The notes under the pieces: model-generated
What the model saw: only the letters and a program-made list of their open reading frames with translations
Database searches by the model: none
Told to the model about the DNA's origin: nothing
Translations under genes and position numbers: made by a program
Shown here: positions 59,461-64,000 of the stretch, one piece after another
Layout of the letters: each line of letters begins with the position of its first letter
Position numbering within the stretch: the stretch's first letter is position 1
Origin: Lysobacterales bacterium
Lineage (GTDB): Bacteria; Pseudomonadota; Gammaproteobacteria; Xanthomonadales; Ahniellaceae
NCBI GenBank assembly: GCA_016182785.1
Contig: JACPFU010000034.1
Span: 62,001-126,000 of the forward strand
Length of the DNA: 64,000 nt
Reading direction: 5' to 3'

Positions 59461-61296
59461 CTATTTCTTCTTCGGAATGTACAGATCCGTCACCGTGCCC
59501 TCACACACTTCCGCGGCGAGGCCGACGGTTTCGCCAAGCGTCGGGTGCGGGTGGATGGTGAGGCCGACATCGGCGATCTCGGCCTGCATCTCGATCGCGA
59601 GTGCGGCTTCGGAGATCAGGTCGCCGGCATGCGGGCCGACGATGCCGACGCCGATCACGCGATGCGTGGTTTCGTCGTACAGCATCTTGGTGAAGCCCTC
59701 GGTGCGGCCGATGCCGATCGCACGACCGGACGCGGCCCACGGGAACACGCCCTTGCCGTAGGCGATGCCGCGGGCCTTGGCTTCGGTTTCGGTGAGCCCG
59801 ACCCAGGCAATTTCCGGATCGGTGTAGGCGACGCTCGGGATCACGCGCGCCACGAATTCGCTCCTGTGTCCGCTGGCGTTCTCCGCGGCGACCTTGGCTT
59901 CGTGCGTCGCCTTGTGCGCGAGCATGGGCTGGCCGACGACGTCGCCGATCGCGAAGATGTGCGGCACGTTCGTGCGCATCTGCTTGTCGACGGCGATGAA
60001 GCCGCGCGCGTCGACCGCGACGCCCGCGGCCTCCGCGTTGAGCTTCTTGCCATTCGGCGTGCGCCCGACCGCGCACAACACGCGATCGAACACGGTGTTC
60101 TTCGGAATCGACTCGCCTTCGAAGGTCGCGTGCAATCCGTCCGGCTTGGCGTCGAGTGCGGCGACCTTGGTCTTCAGGTGGATGCCGGCGTAACGCTTGG
60201 CGAGCCGCGTCTGCAACGGCTTCACCAGGTCGAGGTCGGCACCCGGCATCAGCTGGTCGGCCAGTTCGACCACGGTCACTTCCGAGCCGAGCGCATCGAA
60301 CACGCAGGCCATCTCGAGCCCGATGATGCCGCCGCCGATCACCAGCAGGCGCTTCGGGATCTCGGCGAGCATCAGGGCATCGGTCGAGTCCATCACGCGC
60401 GGATCGTCCCAGCGCAGGCCCGGAAGCTTCACCGGCTGCGAACCGGCGGCGATGATCGCCTTCTCGAAACGCACGAGCTTGGCGCCGTCCGCGGTCGCGA
60501 CCTCGACCTCGTTGGCCGAGACGAACTTGGCGACACCGGTCACGCGCGCGACCTTGCGCTGCTTGGCCATGCCGGACAGGCCGGTGTTCAGGGTCTTCAC
60601 GACCTTGCTCTTGTACGCGCGCAGCTTGTCGAGGTCGATCGTCGGCGCGCCGAAACTCACGCCGTAGTCGCTCGCATGCGCGGCCTCATCGATCACCTTC
60701 GCCGCATGCAGCAGCGCTTTCGACGGAATGCAGCCGACATTGAGGCAGACGCCACCGAGTTCGGCATAGCGCTCGATCAGGACCACGTTCTGGTCGAGAT
60801 CGGCGGCACGAAACGCCGCGCTGTACCCGCCCGGCCCGGCGCCGATCACGACGATCTGGCATTCGATATCAGGTTGGCGGCCACTCGCTGGCGACGCCGC
60901 CACGGATACGCCCGTAGGAGCGCCGCGTGCCGGCGCGACCGGCGACGCCGCTGGATTGGATGCAGGCGATGCAGCTGCGGGCGCTGTAGGTGTCTTGGTG
61001 GCGTCTGTGGTCGCGCCGGCACGCGGCGCTCCTACGGGCGCCTTTGATGCTGTGTCGGCAGATTCCACCACCGCCACCACCATGCCTTCGGACAATTTGT
61101 CGCCGACCTTCACCCGCAACTCGCGCACGACACCGGCCGCACTCGACGGCACTTCCATCGTCGCCTTGTCCGACTCAAGCGTGACCAGACCCTGGTCCTT
61201 CTTGATCGTGTCACCGACCTTGACCAGCAACTCGATCACCGGCACCTCGCTGCTACCGCCGAGGTCGGGGACTTTGACTTCCATCGTGTTCGCCAT
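59461..61296 (-). CDS. lpdA: Dihydrolipoyl dehydrogenase (E3) with N-terminal lipoyl domain
   Basis: A 611-aa protein. Residues 1-80 are a lipoyl domain with ESDKATMEVPS carrying the lipoyl Lys. Residues about 85-145 are an Ala/Pro linker encoded by a captured inverted repeat. The flavoprotein follows: GAGPGGYSAAF, redox disulfide GGVCLNVGCIPSK, NAD site GGGIIGLEMA, and the His-Glu dyad in HPHPTLGE. E3 reoxidises dihydrolipoyl groups of E2. E3s with a lipoyl domain are known in several proteobacteria. The start at 61296 follows GGAGA; the GTG at 61314 is less likely. It lies 14 nt after aceF. Confidence 0.94.
   Translation of the reverse strand: MANTMEVKVPDLGGSSEVPVIELLVKVGDTIKKDQGLVTLESDKATMEVPSSAAGVVRELRVKVGDKLSEGMVVAVVESADTASKAPVGAPRAGATTDATKTPTAPAAASPASNPAASPVAPARGAPTGVSVAASPASGRQPDIECQIVVIGAGPGGYSAAFRAADLDQNVVLIERYAELGGVCLNVGCIPSKALLHAAKVIDEAAHASDYGVSFGAPTIDLDKLRAYKSKVVKTLNTGLSGMAKQRKVARVTGVAKFVSANEVEVATADGAKLVRFEKAIIAAGSQPVKLPGLRWDDPRVMDSTDALMLAEIPKRLLVIGGGIIGLEMACVFDALGSEVTVVELADQLMPGADLDLVKPLQTRLAKRYAGIHLKTKVAALDAKPDGLHATFEGESIPKNTVFDRVLCAVGRTPNGKKLNAEAAGVAVDARGFIAVDKQMRTNVPHIFAIGDVVGQPMLAHKATHEAKVAAENASGHRSEFVARVIPSVAYTDPEIAWVGLTETEAKARGIAYGKGVFPWAASGRAIGIGRTEGFTKMLYDETTHRVIGVGIVGPHAGDLISEAALAIEMQAEIADVGLTIHPHPTLGETVGLAAEVCEGTVTDLYIPKKK
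60911..61038. repeat. Inverted repeat embedded in the lpd linker
   Basis: Two 30-base arms (60911-60940 and 61009-61038), beginning CCCGTAGGAGCGCCGCG and ending CGCGGCGCTCCTACGGG, are exact reverse complements, 68 bases apart. They encode APVGAPRAGAT and VAPARGAPTG in the linker between lipoyl and E3 domains. The unit resembles the GTAGGAGCGGC-type dispersed palindromes normally found between genes. Confidence 0.8.
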
Positions 61297-61310
61297 GGCC
61301 TGGTCTCCGC

Positions 61311-62693
61311 TCACAACATCGCCCGCCGGAAATCGGCGAGCAGTTGCGCGAGGTAGCTGGTGAAGCGGGCAGCGGCGGCGCCGTCGATGACGCGGTGGTC
61401 ATACGAGAGCGAGAGCGGCAGTGTCAGGCGCGGCTCGAAGCTGCTGCCGTTCCAGACCGGTTTCATCATCGACTTGGATACGCCGAGGATGGCCACTTCG
61501 GGGGCGTTGATGATCGGCGTGAAGGCGGTGCCGCCGATGCCGCCGAGCGAGCTGATCGAGAAGCAGCCGCCCTGTATGTCGGTGGGGCCGAGCTTGCCCT
61601 CGCGCGCCTTCGCGGCGAGTTCGGAGGTTTCCTTGGCGAGTGCGAACACGCCCTTCTGGTCGACGTCGCGGATCACCGGCACCACCAGGCCATTCGGCGT
61701 GTCGGCGGCGAAGCCGATGTGGAAATAACGCTTGAGCGTCAGGTTCTCGCCGGACGCATCGAGCGAGGCATTGAAGTCAGGGAATTTCTTCAGCGCCGCG
61801 ACCGCGGCCTTCATCAGGAAGGCGAGCATGGTCAGCTTGAGGCCGGCCTTCTCGTTCTCCTTGTTGAGCTGCACGCGGAACGCTTCCAGCTCGGTGATGT
61901 CGGCATCGTCGAACTGGGTAACGTGCGGGATCATCGCCCAGTTGCGCGCGAGGTTTGCGCCTGAGATCTTCTTGATGCGCGACAGTGGTTTCGATTCGAC
62001 CGCGCCGAACTTGCTGAAATCGACATTCGGCCACGGCAGCAGATTCAAGCCACCGCCACCACCCGCTGCAGCGGCAACCGCCGGCTTCGCGAGCGCGGCC
62101 TTGACGAAGTTCTGCACGTCGTCCTTGCTGATGCGTCCACCACGCGCGGTGCCGCTCACCTTGGCAAGATCAACGCCCAGTTCGCGTGCGAACAGGCGCA
62201 CCGCCGGCGAGGCATAGGGCAACGCGTTGCCGGCCAATTGCGCTGCGTCGTGGGTGTGCGGTGCGACCTCGATCGTGGGAGCGGCCTCCGGCCGCGATGG
62301 TGGAACCGGTGCAGCCAGCGAAGCCGCTGGGTTGTTCCCTTCTCCCACCGGGAGAAGGTGGCCCGAAGGGACGGATGAGGGTGCTTGTGGCCGTGCCGCA
62401 AGATTGCCCTCACCCCGGCCCTCTCCCACAGGGGGAGAGGGAGAAGTGCCGGCCACTGCGTCCACCACCGCCACCACCATGCCTTCCGACAACTTGTCGC
62501 CGAGCTTGACCTTGATCTCGCGCACGACGCCGGCGTAGCTCGATGGCACTTCCATGGTCGCCTTGTCGGATTCGAGCGTGACCAGGCCCTGGTCCTTCTT
62601 CACGGTGTCGCCGACCTTGACCAGCAACTCGATGACAGGCACGTCGCTGTTGCCCCCGAGATCGGGGACGCGGGCTTCCTTCAGATCGGCCAT
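61311..62693 (-). CDS. aceF: Dihydrolipoyllysine acetyltransferase (E2 of pyruvate dehydrogenase)
   Basis: A 460-aa protein with one lipoyl domain (1-80, ESDKATMEVPS), a long linker (about 83-150), an E1/E3-binding domain (ASPAVRLFARELGVDLAKVSGTARGGRISKDDV), and the catalytic domain with SYDHRVIDGAAAA (HxxxD). E. coli E2 has three lipoyl domains; here one is on E2 and a nearly identical one on E3. The linker is translated from repeat DNA (see 62275-62446). The start at 62693 has AGGTGG upstream; the longer ORF adds implausible sequence. Confidence 0.94.
   Translation of the reverse strand: MADLKEARVPDLGGNSDVPVIELLVKVGDTVKKDQGLVTLESDKATMEVPSSYAGVVREIKVKLGDKLSEGMVVAVVDAVAGTSPSPPVGEGRGEGNLAARPQAPSSVPSGHLLPVGEGNNPAASLAAPVPPSRPEAAPTIEVAPHTHDAAQLAGNALPYASPAVRLFARELGVDLAKVSGTARGGRISKDDVQNFVKAALAKPAVAAAAGGGGGLNLLPWPNVDFSKFGAVESKPLSRIKKISGANLARNWAMIPHVTQFDDADITELEAFRVQLNKENEKAGLKLTMLAFLMKAAVAALKKFPDFNASLDASGENLTLKRYFHIGFAADTPNGLVVPVIRDVDQKGVFALAKETSELAAKAREGKLGPTDIQGGCFSISSLGGIGGTAFTPIINAPEVAILGVSKSMMKPVWNGSSFEPRLTLPLSLSYDHRVIDGAAAARFTSYLAQLLADFRRAML
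62275..62446. repeat. Dispersed repeats captured in the aceF linker
   Basis: 62275-62298 is identical over 24 bases to the intergenic repeat at 5361-5384. 62336-62382 and 62407-62446 are two C/T-rich units with hairpins CTTCTCCC-ACC-GGGAGAAG and CCCTCTCCC-N5-GGGAGAGGG, typical of a repeat found between genes in many proteobacteria. Read on the minus strand they encode SPSPPVGEGRGEGN...PVGEGN and PSRPEAAPT in the E2 linker. Confidence 0.78.
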
Positions 62694-62800
62694 GATTCCA
62701 CCTCGGCGGCGTTTGCCCCAACATGGGGCATGCATGGCGAACATTGTTGCGGCTTTCCGGTGCAACGGGAAGCCACAGGCGTTTGATTACGTTTGCAGCT

Positions 62801-63223
62801 TCAGTCGATCACGCGGAGCTGGACTTCGATGTTGTTGCGGGTCGCCTTCGAGTACGGGCAGACGCCGTGCGCCTCGTTCACCAGCAGCTCCGCCGTGGCC
62901 CGATCGAGCCCCGGCAGGCACACGTCGAGCTGCGCACCGAGTCCGAGTCCGCCGGCTTCGAGCAGTCCAATATCGACATGCGCGGTGACGAACACGCCTT
63001 GCAGCGCGATCTTCTTCTGCCCCGCGACGAACGCCACCGCACCGGCGAAGCAGGCGGAGTAGCCGCTCGCGAACAACTGCTCGGGATTGGTGGTGCCGGG
63101 AGCCTCGTTGCCACCCAGTGCCTTCGGCTTGTTGAGCTTGATGTCGATCATGCCGTCGGAGGACTTGACCGAGCCGTCGCGGCCACCATCGGCGGTGGCG
63201 TGGGCGGTGTAGAGGACTTTCAT
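62801..63223 (-). CDS. ohr: Organic hydroperoxide resistance protein (Ohr/OsmC family)
   Basis: A 140-aa thiol peroxidase: LYTAHATADGGRDGSVKSSDG at the N-terminus, the peroxidatic Cys in LFASGYSACFAGA (about Cys58) and the resolving Cys in AHGVCPYSKATRNN (about Cys122). Ohr reduces organic and fatty-acid hydroperoxides using lipoyl groups of E2 proteins as reductant, in families studied elsewhere. Its position 107 nt upstream of aceF-lpd may reflect that link. No OhrR gene is visible. Confidence 0.93.
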   Translation of the reverse strand: MKVLYTAHATADGGRDGSVKSSDGMIDIKLNKPKALGGNEAPGTTNPEQLFASGYSACFAGAVAFVAGQKKIALQGVFVTAHVDIGLLEAGGLGLGAQLDVCLPGLDRATAELLVNEAHGVCPYSKATRNNIEVQLRVID

Positions 63224-63319
63224 CGCGCGATCTCCTGGAGGGGAGGTCGGATGCTAGCCACAATCCGTGACGAAGGCGCCAAGGCCGCTACACTGGCGGG
63301 TCAGACCCTTGGAACTGCC

Positions 63320-63901
63320 ATGCCGAACGAACCCACGCCACGCCTGCTCGCCGACCTCGCGACCCTGCCGACGCTCGAATCCGAACGCCTGCGACTGCGC
63401 CCGCTGCGCGAGGGCGACCTGCCCGACCTGTTCGCGGTGTTCGCGGATCCGGACGTGATGCGCTACTGGACGCGCCCGCCGATGCGCGATCCGGACGAAG
63501 CGCGCGCCTACCTGGCCGAGATCGCGCAGAACTTCGAGGCCCGCACCGGATTCAAGTGGGGCATCACGCGCAAGGACAACGACCGCGTGATCGGCACGAC
63601 GTCGCTGTTCCGTCTCGACAACGCGCACCAGACCGCCGAGATCGGCTACGCGCTCGGTTCGGCGCACTGGGGCAATGGCTACGCCGCCGAAGCGGTGCGT
63701 CGCGTCTGCCAGTTCGGCTTCGAGGACCTCGCCCTGCGCCGCATCGAAGCCGACATCGACCCACGCCACCACGCCTCGATCCACGTCGTCGAGAAAGCCG
63801 GCTTCCAGCGCGAAGGCGTGCTGCGCGAACGCTACATCTATAACGGCGAGATTCAGGACGTCGTCTACTACGGCCTGCTGGCGCGCGAGTTTCACCCATG
63901 A
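63320..63901 (+). CDS. GNAT-family N-acetyltransferase (RimJ/RimL type)
   Basis: A 193-aa acetyltransferase: SERLRLRPLREGDLPDLFAVFADPDVMRYW, then the acetyl-CoA loop in GYALGSAHWGNGYAAEAVRRVCQFGFEDLALRRIEADIDPRHHASIHVVEKAGFQREGVLRERYIYNGEIQDVVYYGLL. This is the branch that modifies protein N-termini or small amines; the substrate cannot be set. The ATG at 63320 opens the conserved region. It is divergent from ohr. Confidence 0.88.
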   Translation: MPNEPTPRLLADLATLPTLESERLRLRPLREGDLPDLFAVFADPDVMRYWTRPPMRDPDEARAYLAEIAQNFEARTGFKWGITRKDNDRVIGTTSLFRLDNAHQTAEIGYALGSAHWGNGYAAEAVRRVCQFGFEDLALRRIEADIDPRHHASIHVVEKAGFQREGVLRERYIYNGEIQDVVYYGLLAREFHP

Positions 63902-63908
63902 AGAGCGC

Positions 63909-64000
63909 TCAACCCAACTGCTTTCCGAGTTCCACACAGAGTGTGTGCTGACGATAGAGCTCGGTCTTCAATGACTCGAGTTGGTTCATGCGCGCAGTCA
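63909..64000 (-). CDS. Partial ORF at the window edge
   Basis: An open frame running in from the right edge and ending at 63909: ...MNQLESLKTELYRQHTLCVELGKQLG. The helical, charged character suits a coiled-coil C-terminus. It may equally be a short ORF from the ATG at 63989. Too little is visible to name it. Confidence 0.35.
   Translation of the reverse strand, partial: TARMNQLESLKTELYRQHTLCVELGKQLG

Overview
The window is chromosomal DNA from a high-GC Gram-negative bacterium. Gene content points to a gammaproteobacterium of the Lysobacterales (Xanthomonadales), possibly Rhodanobacteraceae. Reasons: divergent rhlB / trxA-rho; aceE apart from an aceF-lpd pair in which E3 also carries a lipoyl domain; YcgL, DUF1820 and YceH; a large TonB receptor; and secreted proteins ending in F(x)DGFE. 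The taxon is inferred, not proven. Antisense ORFs are abundant because of GC-rich codon use and were left out.

Layout. 1-5.4 kb: a BigR/SqrR-type sulfide-sensing repressor with a rhodanese, a LOG-type phosphoribohydrolase, an MBOAT plus SGNH O-acyltransferase pair and a hemolysin-III protein. 5.4-15.6 kb: TfoX-C and fRMsr-type genes, bioD, a two-gene RND efflux operon, a ParE-type toxin-antitoxin pair, a TraB/GumN protein, an ExbD/TolR protein and small envelope or conserved genes. 15.7-20.7 kb: aceE, then a low-GC insert with a RelA/SpoT-domain protein and a small partner, DUF924 and VapBC. 20.9-37.4 kb: a beta-barrel protein with an acidic loop, HNH nuclease, secreted proteins, rhlB, trxA-rho, a GGDEF-hemerythrin protein, BlaI with an unusual M56 protease, YceH, secreted proteins, a VOC protein and HicBA.

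37.4-50.5 kb is a branched-chain amino acid region: ilvD-ilvC-ilvG-[attenuator]-ilvM-ilvE-ilvA on the minus strand, divergent from leuA-leuC-leuD-leuB. Three leader-peptide attenuators can be read directly: one before ilvD, a homologous copy inside the cluster before ilvM, and one before leuA. All share TTGACA-N18-(T/G)AGC(T/G)T, with the leader start codon only 6-7 nt after the -10. The leaders should therefore be translated from leaderless transcripts. In each, a segment at the end of the leader ORF is complementary to the 5' arm of the terminator. This gives a simple two-state switch set by ribosome position.

50.5-64 kb: a TonB-dependent receptor, a 14-repeat FG-GAP protein, ubiA, a GCS2 ligase / class-I amidotransferase-like pair, lpd and aceF, an Ohr protein and a GNAT acetyltransferase. 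The interdomain linkers of both aceF and lpd are encoded by what look like dispersed intergenic repeats captured in frame. Three type II toxin-antitoxin modules, plus the possible RelA/SpoT pair, are scattered among housekeeping genes.
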